From Bugula neritina (Eukaryota; Bryozoa; Gymnolaemata; Cheilostomatida; Bugulidae): a DNA stretch of 64,000 bases. Position numbers and translations under genes: made by a program. Positions 22,001 to 36,420 of the stretch are shown here, piece after piece. Position 1 is the stretch's first letter. Every line of letters begins with the position of its first letter. The notes beneath the pieces are model-generated. The model saw nothing but the letters and a program-made list of their open reading frames with translations, was not told the DNA's origin and did not search any database. The stretch spans positions 15,454,722-15,518,721 of the forward strand of contig OZ037766.1 of the NCBI GenBank assembly GCA_964035545.1. Reading direction: 5' to 3'.

Positions 22001-25000
22001 CTGTTTTATAAGTTCGATTGAAGTTGAAAGGGACATTTGCTTTTACAAGTCATCATAGCGTGATACTTTAGTTTGAGCGCACCATTTATATTTCAGTGAG
22101 TGACTCATTCCTAAGCAGTGTCTCTTTTCTTTCCCTTAGGTCGCTGTCGGCGTTGTTTGACAGCGCTAGACTTGATAGAGATCTTCGAAATCAGCTCAGG
22201 GAAACGTTCCCACAGTTTTGCATTGCAGTTGCCACCACCCCTACCGAAGGTGAGCTATTGTGAGCGTGCATTCTGTGTGCTAGCTAGCTAGCTCATGCCT
22301 GTCTGCTCTCCAGTAATAGTTTTACTGCATATGTATATGTACTATAATATAAGACTGTTCAAATATTCCTGTGGTTGGCTTATTTTTTTCAAGTTAATTC
22401 AAACCTTGACCTGCATGTAGATTAGGCGCACTTTCTGTTACAATTATACTCAGTTATACATTATATATTTTAGTATAGTTGAATAATGTGCTATTTACTT
22501 ACACTTAATGATATTTTTCACACATTTCGCAGCCTCTTTTCTGTTCCTGTGGTGGGTTTCTGCATGATTCTAAGTTCCACCAAATTCTTCCATCTATCTC
22601 TGTCTACTGTATCTATAGCAATAAACTTGATTCATCTAGGGTTGGTTTTTAGGGTTTCGCACCATCTTAGCTTTGGGTATTTTCTCAGTCGTGTTCCTTC
22701 TATTCTCATGTTCAATTCTCGTATAATGTCTTCATTGCTTTTTTGAATATCTAACATGACCATCTCACTTCATCTCCTCTCTCACCATGTCCTTGGTTGA
22801 CATCACTCTTACCTCTGCTGTGATATCTTCACTTCTCAAGGGGTTTTCTAGGATTATTCCTAGACAGTGCCTCAACATTACCGTCTCACAAGAAGTCATA
22901 CCGTTGGCCAGATTCTGTGATTGACCATGTTTCATCTACTTACAACAGAACAGGTTTCATTGTTGTTTATAAATTAAAACTTTTAGTTTGGTAGGAATTT
23001 TCCTGTCACATAGTACCCCAGTCAGTTCTTTCTATTAGTTCTTAGCATTAGGTATTTGGATTTCTAACCCGTTATGAAAGCTTCCATCTTGGTAGACTGT
23101 TGTTTCCAAGTACTTCAATACTGTTCATTTGGGCAGGCTTTCTGGGTTTTGGTTATCATATTTCTTCATTTTGCTGCTTCCTGGTTTCCAACTGCTGGCA
23201 GATACTTGACTTCATTTTGGCTAATCTTCAATCCTTTTCTCTCCCCATCTCTATTAAAAGTACAAGGCTATCTGAAAATGGCATTGCCCATGCACTGTTC
23301 TCTTCAAAGTCCTCCATAATAGCATCTATAATTATATAGAAGTTTAAAATAAGTATTTGCTGGTTGTACCGACTAAAAGTTGTATACTTGTGAACTAATT
23401 GTACTTATGTTGCATGCTATGCAAGGTTGTTTAGCTAGATGCTTTTTGTTTGTGGATTACTATACTTTAGTAAATGTTTAGTTTCAGGCCCACCTCCTCC
23501 GCGTCTTGTAAAGCCTCAGAGTCCTAAAATAGATACACCACTAGACCTTCTGCTCCCCCCAACAGCCCCTCTGGAACTTACTCCCTCGGCAATTCTCAAC
23601 ACCACCTCAAGTGATCAGCTCAAATCTCCAACCAGTGATGTCGGTGCAGCGTTTAGTGAAGACGAGATTGGTATGCTCTTGTTGAATATTGTTTAGCCTG
23701 ATTGATTTTATCTAGTGCTTGGTTTTTCTATACAAAGGTTGGTAGCATTTAGGAATGCAAACCAACCTTATTTTAGCTGAAATATGTTTGGAAAATTTTG
23801 CTTGAATTAACTTTTTTTCAGAGTTTTATCTCACAGTTAGTTAGTTGCTGATTGGTCAATAATATTCATACGTGAAAATATCTCTACTTGTGTGATTGGG
23901 ATAGCTGTGTAACATTATTTTGTGATCCTTGCAGAGATTTTTAAGACTGATTCAGCTGATTCAAAGCTCAATTCTGGATTCAAACCCATCAGCATGCCAA
24001 AAAACATTAGAAGGCTGTCATCACACACGGAGAAGTCGAGAGAAACTCTTGATGACTATATGAGCAGAGTGACTGGAGAGTTCAAGGTCGTTCTGGAACA
24101 ACTTAAAGATGAAAGGTAGTTTTCTTGTTTTAAATGTGACCTGAAAATTATAAAAAATGTCAACAATTACTTGGTCTATGAAATTTAACAAATCAAAAAC
24201 ATCTTTTAGTTTCTATTTTATATGTGAAGAAAATTTACTACTCTTTACTTTATCTGCCACTGCATTTTTACAATTACTTTACAAAAAATAGTCTCATGAT
24301 GTTTAACTTACAGTGATGATGAAAAGAAATGCGAGCTGACTGTCAAGTTACTACAATGTATTGATGACGTAAGTATGTGTTTGTGTAAGTTTATACATAT
24401 ACAAAGCAATCATTTTTTGTGTGTCTGAATTCACATCTGTGTTAATATTATTTACATACGGCTACTAAGTCCTTGCATGTTTAGCTAAACCAAAAGTTAA
24501 TTTCTATTTCTAGCCTAATAGCTTTTATTTGTAAATGTAATTCTAATACTTGGGCACAGTGTTGTAAGAAGACAACTTTTGACATTAACATTTTGCCCAT
24601 TATATCATTACTTCTATTCATAGGATAATTTCACTACTTATCTTTACATATATTGCAGACGACAATAAGTTTGCTATGTGTTGTGGCTCACCCAGATATA
24701 CCTTCTTAAGCCAAGCTGTGTAAAATATCCATCCTATACATTTGGTGAAGTATTAGATTCCCTCTCATGTCTGACTGCAATCCTAATAGCCTGAGGTGTT
24801 TTTGTTTGATTCAGGCTGATGGGGAGTTTGACGACCCCCTGGCACCTGCTGTAGCCTCAGCCCTCTGCACAATGTTTAGCTCCACATTCACCTCTGTATC
24901 ACTTCCAGAGGAGATCAATGATGAAGCTCTAGAAGATTCCATAGTCTCCCCTTTGTTTGTGATCTTCAGGTTGGAATTTAATGTTCATTGTATTTATTTA

Positions 25001-28000
25001 ATTTAATTGTTCATTGTACAGTGTGTGCTGTGTGAGCTCTTTTAATATATCAGTTTATTGTTTTATATGCCTTGAATTTTTAATAGTTTTATATCGTTCA
25101 ACTGTGTTTTTAAACAATACTACTACTTCAAAGTAGTTTTCATTTTTATATTGGTTTGTTTTCTTCGGCTAACTGCAGTCAGAATAAGTCATAATTTATT
25201 ACACAGTCTTACAGCATTTGCTACTGTACAGTTGGCTAGGCAGTTCAATTATTTTTTAAATCTTCACATTGTAACACCTGCAGCAGTCTATCTGTAGCAT
25301 GCATTAATTATTTGTGTGTAGTTTATATTTTGCAGTATTTGGGTTATGTGTAAATAGCTAAATTGGTAGTGTTGAGTGCAGTAAAATATCAATATAATGC
25401 GTGTTTTGTTAATAAAACTGCTCAAGTTGTATATAACAATTACCGGTAGTCAACTAGTTGAAAATGTTTATTGCTCTGCCTCATTTCTATATTAATTTGC
25501 TATAATCTACAAATTCATCGGGTGTCATCTAACTGAACAAAGTTGCTCAAATGATACATCTGAGCAGTTCTCCTCATACCAGTAGCTAAGAAAATGTCTG
25601 CTATTATTTGTAACATTTGTTGTTGCAGAAACATCTGTTCTCTACCATTGGATGAACCAAGCCGAGAAGATCTTACCTATTTCCTGTACGAGATGCACGC
25701 ATTCGAGCCGAGAGTCGGTTACTTACTTTTATACTTCCTCAAAGTTAGGTGCGTTGTATTTGTCACTTTAAATGATAAGCAATTCATAGTCATTTGTTTA
25801 AATTTTCATTTGTTGTATTTAGTTTTTCACTATATAATGAAGAGCAGTTATTTTGATAAGGAGATTAAGATAACTGGTAGAATTGGTTCGCAAATAGTAA
25901 TTACCAGCTGCCAAATTATCATTAGAGTAAATGGTTGATAAGTACTACAGCACTGTAATTTTGTTTTTCCAAAGCTTTCTTGTCGTTGTTTTTGTATTAT
26001 TGGACCACAGTTACCCAAATTGACTCATTTACAAATTTTATTTAGTAAATCAGTTGATGAGAAAATGATCACCTATAAGAAGATGACTGAGTTTGCAGCT
26101 GATGACAAAGATTTAAAAACTTTCATTCTTGATGATTTGAAGGTATTCCATATGTCTTTTTGTAAAAAAAATATATACCATTACATATATTCAATACCAT
26201 TTTATACAATAGTTTTCTGCTTATATTCGACCTGAACTGACCTGCTATATTAGACTCCTGGTATCTATTGATATATGTTTATATTTGTCATGTCTGTCAT
26301 TATTCAATTTGCTATTAAATCTATTTAGTTTTCTTATAATAGTGTTAATACTAGCATTTAGAAACTGATGTCTTTTAAGAGTTTAATAATACCAACATAA
26401 CAATAATATCTCAGAAATATAATATCTTTCATGCTTTGCTTCCCATAGTTATGTCAGGAGGACGACATGAGAATGTTTATTTACCTCATCACTGATGTGT
26501 ATACTAATTTCCTCACTGCCACAGTTCCCAACCCTGAGCTTATGCTGCTCGTATGTTCTACTATAGACAGCACTCAACTACTTGCTCTCATGTGTCAGGT
26601 GCTACAAGGCCACCTGCTCATGTTCAAGAAAGACTCTGTGTTAGCAGTACTCAGTAAGTTTAGATAAATATAATCATCAGAGAATATATATATTTATATA
26701 TTTTTTAATTATATTTATATTTCTATTTTTCTGTTGTATAGAACTTTATCTACAAATGCATAATTAATACTATCATAGTTTTGTTATACTGTCTACAAAT
26801 ATATTTTATTACAAGTATGCAGTACTATTCTCTGAAACTGCTTTACACTTGAAGTGTACAGCTTATTAGAATAGTAATGAGCGAGGGGGGGGGTCATCAC
26901 TAATCATACACAGTCAGTTAATACTCTGCAGATCACAGTTTGGAGTGGGAGACCATTGAGCAGTACTTCCTGTGGCAGCTTCTCTCATCACATGACTTGC
27001 CTGTTGAAAACATCCTTCCTGTGTTATCTAAGTTGGAATCTCCAAGTAATTGTCTTCTATTTCTTTCTAGTCAGATATTATTTATACTCAGATTCATAAA
27101 CCAACATGAATTTTATTCAAATATTTTTATTGCAGAACATGCTGAAGCTCTAACTTGCTTACTTTCACTTCTAACAAAGAAAAGGTAAATGTTTTAAATA
27201 ATGTTTTATTGATTTTTGCAATATTGCTCATTGTGTGTATTCTGTAGGCTGTAATATAGTACTACTGTGAACTAAGCAACTGTGTTCAATGTGCCATTTT
27301 GTTAATAAACTGTATTAATTTTTAGTTTATTTTGCATTATTTTAAAATGACTCAAATGTGTAATAATTGAAAACCAAATGGGTTGGAAACTTGTTTTTGT
27401 ACTACTTGCAGTCCAAATAACGATTTGATGAGGTTGGTTTTGTGTCGCCAACCTTCCAAGTTGGATAGTTTCACAGCTTCACTGCTCAAAAACTGGGCAC
27501 AGGAAGATGAAGACAAAACTGCCGAGTGTTTGGATCATTTTTTGTCACACAATATCAGCACACCTAAAAAAGTTACTAAAGCGAGGTCAGTACTTTTGTA
27601 TCAAATTGAGAGGGTGGCTTCACCTAGTTTGATTTTGCTATCAGCTTTTATTAAAAGCAAAAATAATGATAACATTGATGGTAATTAATGAGGCTATTAA
27701 TTTTGTTTGTTTTTTATGATTACGATTATTATTGTTGTTGGTTATACTGATTTAATTTACCGTCAGTGTCATTATTTCATTATTAATATTGTATTTGGTA
27801 TCAGCACGCTGAGTACTAAAAATACCAAACTATCAACTGTTCAGTTCCTCACCAACTTTTAGTAGTCTGGATACTAATTTCAGTTAAGCACTACTTGAAT
27901 CAAATATGATTTGCTTTATGAATTTGTGTTTAATTTAGCTTATCTTTCAAAGAATATAAATCCAATCAAGGGTATGTTGATTTCTATTTAGATCACTTTT

Positions 28001-30986
28001 GCTGTTCTTGAAATGTTTATTTTGACTTTCCTGTCTCTTATGTTCATAACATTCAATTGAAACTAATCTCAATGATTTCATATATACAGTTTTATTTAAG
28101 CATTACTTGTCAATTTTATTCAAGAAGAGTCTGTGGTGGGATAAGCTCTTTTCAATACAAACAGCAATTTATCTTGTATTATCACAAAAATTATTTACTT
28201 CTGAAAATGTTATGTTGTCTAAATGTAGCAAAACATGTGCTTGTAGAACATTTTTGTTAGTTTTTATAAAAACTATGTATGGTTGTTATGAACCTGCAGT
28301 CATTAAATATTTCAATTTAAAGGTGACCATTCTAATATAGATCATTTCAAAACTGGTTAATTTAAAAAATGAGGCAATTTAGGCAATACTTATTTTAAAA
28401 TAGTCGTTTTAGTAATAGGATTATATTTGAGATATTATATTATTCTTCTTGATAAAATTCTTAATAAATGTGATTGCTTTTATTAATCAGTTAGCAATTT
28501 AAATTTTAGTCCTTAATTACTAATTTCTTGCGATAAACTTTTATAAACATGTTTTTTGTAATAGTTTCTGATTATTTTATATGCAGAAATATTTTAAGTG
28601 TCATGAAATAAAAACTATAATACGCAATCATTATCATTTTAATAATTAAGAACAAACTAAATAAAAATATTATTACATTAAATAGTTATGTAAAAGAAGA
28701 AATATGATTTGCCTACTGCGACACTTTAATGAATAATTGCTAGCTCATTCATAAAACAATGTAATTATTAAAACTTAAATAATGAAAATCATATAATAGC
28801 ACCTCAAATAAACTCCGTCACTGAAACATGGCTCTTTCATAGATTATCTATTATCGAAGTTTTTGAAATGTCATTACTGGTTGTAGAATAACACAACTGT
28901 GATATACTATTAGGAATACAGTGGATTTTATGCTTTTAGATCGAGAAAAGAAATGCCTTCCACTGATAACATCTTGTCACATCTTGATCTCATGAGACAG
29001 ACTTGTAAAAATATTTCCTGTGAGTTTACCGTTTGCTCCTCTTCTGATTTCTCTGTTTTATCTGTAGCATGTTTAACTAAATTGCTAATTATTTTCATTC
29101 TTTTATAAACAGCAGTTATGTGCTGAGTTGGTACTTGGTTTTAGCACTACACCTAGACAGCTATACTTATATACACTGTGTACATGTTTTGTAAACTTGA
29201 AAAATTTATCTACTTATTTATATTTGCAGTTCTAACGAATGAAAGAATACAAAAAGTTTTACAGCAAGTACAGACTGCCTGTAGTGAGCAACAAAAACAA
29301 ACGTATGTACTAAGTATTTTTCCAGTGTTTCATGGTTTTTGATCCATACAATTTAGTTTTTAATTTATTCTAGATTTTTTTCGATTACTCAAATTGAGCA
29401 TCTGAAAGGCTACAATGATGACCAATTAACACTAGTTTAATGAGTGACTACAGTTTATTTTATGTTTTAAAATTAGGTGTCTAGGCATGCTGCAACTCAT
29501 AAAATTTCAGTGTTTGCTTAATTGCTCACTTTTTAACTTTTCAGCGTCATCTATATGCGCTCTATCCACTTCATTTTAACAAAGGAGTGGATCCACAATT
29601 TATCTCCTTCATAAGCTAAATTTCTGGCTTAGGATCATCTACTAGTATTAACTAATATATTGCATCAGCATGATAGTTTCTAAGAAGATTGAAGTTGTTA
29701 ACAGTAATTAGATGTAAAATCATTGCATTATTTCCTGTTTTTATTGTCTAGCTACCTGTCGATTTCATTAACAGGTTTTCAGAGTTGTTTGCTCTTATAA
29801 TTGATGACGAAGATGAGGACGAAGTACCCTCTAAGAGGAAGTTACGGCAGACAGCTGCAAGAAGAGCTAACAATGCCAGTCCCAAACCACAAATAGATCG
29901 GCGCCGACGACAAAGTGATTCTTCTAGTGGTTCAGATGATGTAAGAATTTTACCCTCTCAGTCTCTCATTCAGTGGTTGTGTAATATGGTGCCTTTGAGT
30001 CAAGTCATAACTTGGACTGTTATAATAGCTAGAATTGATGCAATTAGAGTTAATATGGATTGACTATAAAGTCTTTGACACAAGTGAAACTCATTCACAT
30101 ATTTATAAAATATAAAATGTAGATTCATGTAAATTGATAGCTTTAGTTTCAGCTATGATAAGTTTGTTTTTATTTAGATTAAATGAATAATAAGAACTAT
30201 CAAAACCACAAAACTTTACTTGGTTACAGTAACCATGAAACTTTCCCTATAGCATTGAAATTAGTTGATTATTTAAATCAGTCTGAGTTTTAAATTTACT
30301 TTAAAATTGACATGAAAATATTGTGAGCCATTAAGGTGTAGTTTAAATTTCAAGTAAAGAACACTTGTTATAAGCTCAAAAATTATATATGGTTATTTTT
30401 TAGTTTTACTGGTCTAAATATCAGATTTGCAACAATTTGATCAATTTTTGCAAACCAAATTCAATTGATAAGCCAAGTTTAATTAATAATTTAAAGACTC
30501 CCTTATGTATTTCATTTATGCCGTATTAAAATATTCATATGTACCTTAGCTATCTTCTACAGACTGTTTGAGGGTTGTGTGCTCAAACAATTTAATTTTC
30601 TAATAAATTTTGTGCTCATGCTGATGCCGTTTTTGGTTGGCTCTGGAGTCGCTGGTATTATACAACTAATACTAAGTAGGCTTGTATTGCATGCTATTCT
30701 TAGCTGCTGCAACACACAGCTTAATCACTGGGCTGGCTTAAAGTTTCAAGTTGAAAGATATTTGAAAGTTCAAGGTTTATTGCAAACTGAGACTCAAAGT
30801 TTATATGTTTTCATTTGATAATCTGGGCTACTAAAGATTTATTCTGTAGTTTGTTATGAGTTTGTATATTGAAAAGTATTAAGAGAAAAAGTTTTATTGT
30901 GTAACTTATAGGAAGAAATACTTCGAGCTCAACCTGCCAAGAAGAGAAAGAAAGGGGCGATTATAGAGTTGGATGACAGTGATTAG
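16060..30986 (+). CDS. INTS3: Integrator complex subunit 3 (SOSS complex subunit A), complete
   Basis: Twenty-seven coding exons, all bounded by GT-AG, join in frame to 3198 bases (1065 residues; human INTS3 is about 1040). Exons: 16060-16149, 17345-17428, 17571-17654, 18203-18316, 18544-18628, 18913-18979, 19335-19482, 19639-19768, 20208-20353, 20694-20837, 21203-21379, 21781-21872, 22140-22249, 23488-23670, 23935-24115, 24314-24368, 24815-24969, 25629-25748, 26046-26142, 26449-26653, 26932-27045, 27136-27184, 27412-27585, 28940-29019, 29230-29302, 29775-29940, 30912-30986. Residues 30-490 form the helical-repeat N domain with family hallmarks such as [22 protein letters not shown] and [14 protein letters not shown]. 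Residues 490-610 are a low-complexity linker (PPPP, acidic AFSEDEI). Residues 610-985 form the C-terminal helical domain ([22 protein letters not shown]). The tail is acidic/Ser-rich, then KKRKK and DDSD, a likely nuclear signal. INTS3 is a core of the nuclear Integrator complex and also scaffolds the SOSS single-strand-DNA sensor with SSB1/2 and INIP in double-strand-break repair. Family identity is secure; exon 1 and the exact start are the weakest parts. Confidence 0.96.
22540..23340 (-). pseudogene. Decayed RTE-type LINE, 3' part of the reverse transcriptase frame
   Basis: Antisense inside the INTS3 intron between exons 13 and 14. Read on the minus strand, fragments in changing frames keep the order seen in the C-terminal region of RTE-like reverse transcriptases: [51 protein letters not shown], then [12 protein letters not shown]. 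Stops and frameshifts interrupt it (for example directly after NPR), so it is dead. The catalytic YADD part is not present. This explains the apparent long frames on the plus strand between 22486 and 23339. Confidence 0.7.
30563..30627 (+). repeat. Dispersed repeat fragment, copy 1
   Basis: About 60 bases in the last INTS3 intron beginning AGGGTTGTGTGCTCAAACAA match 55677-55732 in a liprin-beta intron (AGGGTTGTGTGCCCATGCAA, then TTTAATTTT and a GTGC/GCGC...CATG end). The family and full length are unknown. Confidence 0.45.
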
Positions 30987-31025
30987 TTTCCTTTATGTGT
31001 ACGGTATTATCTGTTGTATTATTAA

Positions 31026-31031
31026 AATAAA
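31026..31031 (+). terminator. INTS3: Polyadenylation signal of INTS3
   Basis: AATAAA lies 40 bases after the INTS3 stop codon, followed by T-rich sequence. A second AATAAA occurs at about 31210. A very short 3' untranslated region is implied if the first is used. Confidence 0.6.
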
Positions 31032-33900
31032 AGCTTATTTTTGATTTTTAATACCTGTACAAAACTTCAGAATCATCTATTACACTGTTTTCATCGGCCT
31101 TTTATTTGCAGGCTACTGTAAAATCGAAGTTTTCCTCAATTGTGTATGGATCGCGCATTAATTTGTTTGTTTTTTTTTGTAAATAATTTGTATATATAAT
31201 TTTTAGCAAATAAATATATTATGTGCAATCAGTACAAGTAAGTGTAGTCTATCTCACTCTGCAAATGATGAGTGCAACTGTTCCCTACACGCACTGTACG
31301 TACTAAGTATATAAAATATTAATTGCACCTGTAGTTGCTATGTTCCAAATGTAGTTATTATGTGACAAATATGCTGATTAAAATTTTACTAAAATCATGC
31401 CAACCTCCCAACTTAATAATTTGCTTAGTTAGCATTTGATAGAATAAACCTAGTTTTAGTCACCTAACTAGTTGCCATGCAAGCTGCTAGATATAAAGGT
31501 CTAAAGTCTAACATTTGTGGACTGTGTGTATTTTTACCAGTTGGTCAAAATTTCATAATAAATGTGAGGTTAACGCCTTTTTTCATAGTATCCCATTGTT
31601 GATGTTTATATTGTGGTGTCCAAGTAAAAATGTAATTTTGAATGTATCCTAACTATTTTTTGCACAATAAGTGATGTAAACACAACTCCTGGGATATCAA
31701 TCACAAAAGATCGTAAAGAGTAGTAAGTTTCTTTCACTGCAACGTTCCATCGATTATTTCTGTAACATGACACTTCAGCTTGAGAAACCAGGCAATGAGT
31801 TGAAGCCAGGTTTTCTTAAATTGGTGAAACTAATACTTTTTATACTTGAAAAGCTGCATTTCTTCCCAATTTTATCTATATGCAACTGGTCTATTTCTAG
31901 AATGATATGAAGAGGTTATAATTATTTTCATTTTTATACTGTCAGCTTCCTGCTATTTCTATAGGAAAAATAAGATTGCCTATATAAAATTTATTTATAT
32001 AGGTAATGTGATTTTGAATTAAGTTAGAGGAGAGAGAGCTGTTTTCACAATATACTTGATTATATTTAAGTGCAGTGAATTATAGTTTATTATTTAAAGG
32101 ACTACAAAGCAATAAGGTTTCTGAAATCAGTTGAGAGATAAATAGCAAATTAGCTTTATAAAAGCTGTATATAGTTACAGTTTCCATTGTATGAGTTGTT
32201 GTATTAGAGTGAACTAAAAGCTTACTAGAGCACTAGCTGCTGTTAATTTTACCTTTTGCACCTGTAATAGTGACTGTAACAATAACTATTGCTACAAACT
32301 CAAACAAGTATAATAGATGAGACGCACATTATGTATGTATGCAATGCCTCAGGTTATAGGCTAAAGCTAGATGTATTTATCAAGATCTGTACTTGTTATG
32401 ATTTCTATAAATCTAATGCTTTTAGAAACTTGCTTGTGTTAAACTTCAAAGTAAGATATTTTAATTTCTTCACTTTACTCAGGTATAAAGCCATTAACGT
32501 TCTAACAACTCCAACATTTTATAAACCACTTACGATTTGTGGATAGACATAAACAAATTTTGGCAAAATAACTCATTAAATCAGTTTATTCAAATGCTAA
32601 CAAAAGTTTATGAAGCTACTATATCTTTTTTAAAAATAATTTTTAATGTTATATTCCACATAATAACTTTTTAATATTCCAACAAATCAATCACCACTGC
32701 CATAGTATTCAACAGCAACTAAAAAACATATAAGTATATCCCTACACTCAAAGTATTGAACCAACACTTTGAAACTATTTTTTAAATTACATAGTTTTTA
32801 AATTCCTAGTACTATAAGTAATTTTCATCAAAATTTTTTATTCCATCCATATTGAATTTTTTTTTAATTCTCATAGCTACAATGATAGCTTTATATGCTC
32901 TTAGTACACAGTTACTGACCGCTCACTAGCATTAAATAAATATATAGGTAACAAATAAAGCTTTCCTGGTTTTAGAAGCCTAATTTTTTTGTTCACAACA
33001 ATTACAAGATAATATGCATAGTACCATTATAGTACATATTTTCATGAGTCATAATTAAGGTTATTTCTTACAGAAATTTAATAAAAAATGCCTGAATTAG
33101 AGCACAAATATACTACGTTGCATAAGCTTGAAACATATAAGAACACAAAATACTTCTAAATATTTTTTAGAGCTAACAAAATAAATAAGAGAAATTAGGA
33201 ATGATTCATGAATGCCTTGTAGCGCCAACTCTATAATATGTCAGAAGAAAGCCCTTCAGAACCTTTATGAAGCTCATATAGTGCAAAAGTCATTTATTTT
33301 TACGAGCATGTAATATCAGTTTACAACATAACTTTATATTTGTTTTGACTTATAGTTAATTAATAGTAGTACATAAGCATTGAAATATACAATACATATA
33401 TACAAAACATTGCAGTAAACCTTTCTGTTTGCAGTTCAAAAACTTAATGTTAAAATTAATTCTAAAAAAGATGTTTAAATTGATGTAATGTTCACTGATA
33501 TATTTTTGTATTGTGGTCAACTATAAAGATCATGATTTAACAACATATCCATATACCCTTGGCAATAAACCAGCAACAAAAATACCTAAATCAATAACAA
33601 TAAGGTTGCAATAACTTATAAACTTGCCTGGAATAAGTTCATAGAGTTATGAAGCCAATGTACGAATACAGTTGAATAATAGTAATAATACAACTACTGT
33701 CTCATTTTCACTTTAAACATAATATATTTGCTAACTAATAACATTTGGCTTACAATTGTATTTTTTCAACAAAATATTATCTAAATTGTGTTAATTATAT
33801 TATGCAGAGTTGAAAGAGCGTTTCTCAATAGCAAACAGTCTTCTTGATTCACCTAATAGTTTTAATACTGAAATATAAACTTGTAACATAATAATGCTAT

Positions 33901-33965
33901 TGCCTGCAGTTCAGTGGTTAGAGCATTTAGAAGTTGGGAAAGACAACTCTATTGTTTCTGCGTTG
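33901..33965 (+). repeat. Possible tRNA-derived SINE head
   Basis: The sequence GCAGTTCAGTGGTTAGAGCA resembles the D-arm and A-box region of a tRNA, and a related string (GGTACAGTGGTTAAAGCA) occurs at 43013. No clear B-box or cloverleaf follows, so it is not a functional tRNA gene. Confidence 0.3.
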
Positions 33966-34666
33966 ACTGAGAAAATTTAGTAACTATAGTTATGAAATAA
34001 TTTTCTCAGAGTCACTATGTAATTGAGTCTGGAGTCTGGTCTCGAATAGTTTTGGCTAACGCCTACGTATACTAGCCTTAACTATAATCGTTGCGTTCAT
34101 CAAGGTACACTCATAATAGTCATTCAAAATCCTTACAAATACTAGTAAATTTACTACTATTTGATAAGCAGTGGCCAATCGACGTATTATACCTGCTGTT
34201 TCGTTCTAGCATCGAAAATATAAGCAGCGTGTCAGTCGGTCTATAAACTTAACAATTGGTTTCTTTTTATTTAGAGGGTTATTTGAAGTGTGTCCTTGGT
34301 GCAACTGCAAGCGTACTGATACGATCACATCAAGTATAGGTATTAAAATAATCAAAATTAAACAAGTTGTATTCATTCAATGTATTATCGTTAACGCAAA
34401 ATAATACATACTAAATTTGATAGGACTTGCACACTAGCCTTATAAACACTGAAACCAGCACCACGACTACGTTTACTGTTAGTTAGTGTTACACTTACTG
34501 TTGGTCAAAGTCAAACTGAAACTGTCACTGTGAATGTAAGTGAAATATAATATTATTATTAATAACATTAATAATCATATTAAAATAAAATTCATTTACT
34601 TTTAGTATAAGTATTTATCTATCATTGATTTTGATTTTCAATGTTTGATTTAAAACATCTAATAGT

Positions 34667-34730
34667 AATTGTAATACTAATACTAATAGTAATACTAATA
34701 CTAATACTAATAGTAATAGTTATAGTATTG
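34667..34730. repeat. TAA/TAC/TAG trinucleotide tract
   Basis: About 20 units of AATACT or AATAGT, that is a degenerate three- or six-base repeat, in the intergenic region. Confidence 0.85.
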
Positions 34731-36344
34731 CCAGTAGTTATTGTAAAGTTTGCAAGTTAGTTAAGTTTTACATCTCAGTCCAACTAATTCTAACTGTAAG
34801 GTGTAGTTGAATAGGCTGTGGTTGCAGTTGATAATATAAAATTAAATAATATTTATAAATTAATTTATTTTATTAATTTCATCTTTAACCTTAGGATTAT
34901 CATTGTAAGTATCATTATTATAAAATGAAGTATTAGATTTGCTATTACTTACAGTTTTTAAGGTAATGTTAGGCAGTAATAGATATTAATAGGTATTCAT
35001 TAATTACCATATGTGGTTAGTATTGCATTTAATTTTATAGAATGTGCAACTTCAACTTTTTTAGCTTACAGTACTGACTATATAAATAATAAAACAAGTC
35101 ATTTAATACTGATAAGTTTCTGTTAGTGTTGTATGTTTTAGTATGGTTTTTCCTCTAAAGAAACTGGTAATGCAATTATGCAGAAATGATTCTGGTATAC
35201 TCCATCACATTAAATATATATTTGATTTTTCATTTAACAATTTGAAATGGAAAACACATGCCATGTTAGGCTAAGGCTAAGCATACAGCGTAAGAGTAAC
35301 AACCTAGACAGTCTAGATTTCACTCTGAAGTTGACCATGATATTGGCTAAAACATGAAATTGTGACATATTTCATCAATTTGAACTCAATTTATTTATTT
35401 TTTATCCATCTGTAATCAAAGCAGTGCCCAAAACATTTTCAATATTTAAAATAGTAGTTAATAATAGTAGTACTAATGATAACAGTTGTAACAATTGACT
35501 GCATCAAGGTGAAGTGAAGTAATGGATTGAAGAAAGTTTAAGGCCAAACCAGCAATGTATCCATTCTAGCTCGTTTAAGGAATTTTGAATCTTTGATGCA
35601 ATACAATACATGCAGTGCCTAATTAAATATAAGATTCATAGGAGAGGTTAAGCAGTTGCTGAATTAATAGATTTAGCAAGCAGTTCAAGAATGGGGGAAT
35701 TAACTCTCGCTTTAGCTCTAGTTGACTATATTTATTTGGGCTTAATGATTGATCTTAAAATAGACATCTACTGACGCTTAAAATACAGTAACCAGAAAGT
35801 CTTCCTAATATAGCTAGTTTGATTATTTGGTATAGTTTAAATTATTTGTGAAAATGATACTGAATCCAAAGAAATGTGTTTGGACAATAATACATTCGTC
35901 ATGATTTCCTGCAATAAGTGAATTAAAGAACTTTGTAGTCTATTGATTAAAGGTCTTCTGATACCTAATGCTTTTTATCTTATTGTAAGCATTTTGAGAT
36001 TGTCTGAATCTATCTAGGGGAAGTTTGTTATATGCACCAGGAAAATTAGTACTGTTCAGTAGAAGGGCAAAAGCTCTTATCTAAATCCGTTATGTAAAGT
36101 TGAATGATGTCATAAATGCACCTTTTTGTGATTCTTACCACCCTAATTTATAAAATATATTCCGAAACATGCGTTGCAATATAGTGAATTTCTTTCATAA
36201 TTTTTAAAGTAATATTCTTTATTACTCATCCAAATGCAATGCAAAAGTAAGCATTTGATTAAGTTGGTAGTATAAATATTAATAGAAAATGTGAATCATT
36301 AGTGTTATGCTCCACTGCACTAATCTTTTTCCCACCTTGGTAGA

Positions 36345-36420
36345 AATTACCTACTACTACCACTACCACCATTCCTCCCCACTGCTACTGATACTAATGC
36401 CACGACGACCACCACTGCCA
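36345..36420. repeat. CCA/CTA-rich low-complexity stretch
   Basis: Runs of ACTACTACCACTACCACC followed by similar imperfect triplets, GC-richer than its surroundings. No coding frame with conserved features was recognised. Confidence 0.6.

Noticed and set aside
30579-30818. A membrane-like open frame in the last INTS3 intron
   Set aside because: It is a T-rich intronic sequence that includes the dispersed repeat; hydrophobic residues follow from base composition.
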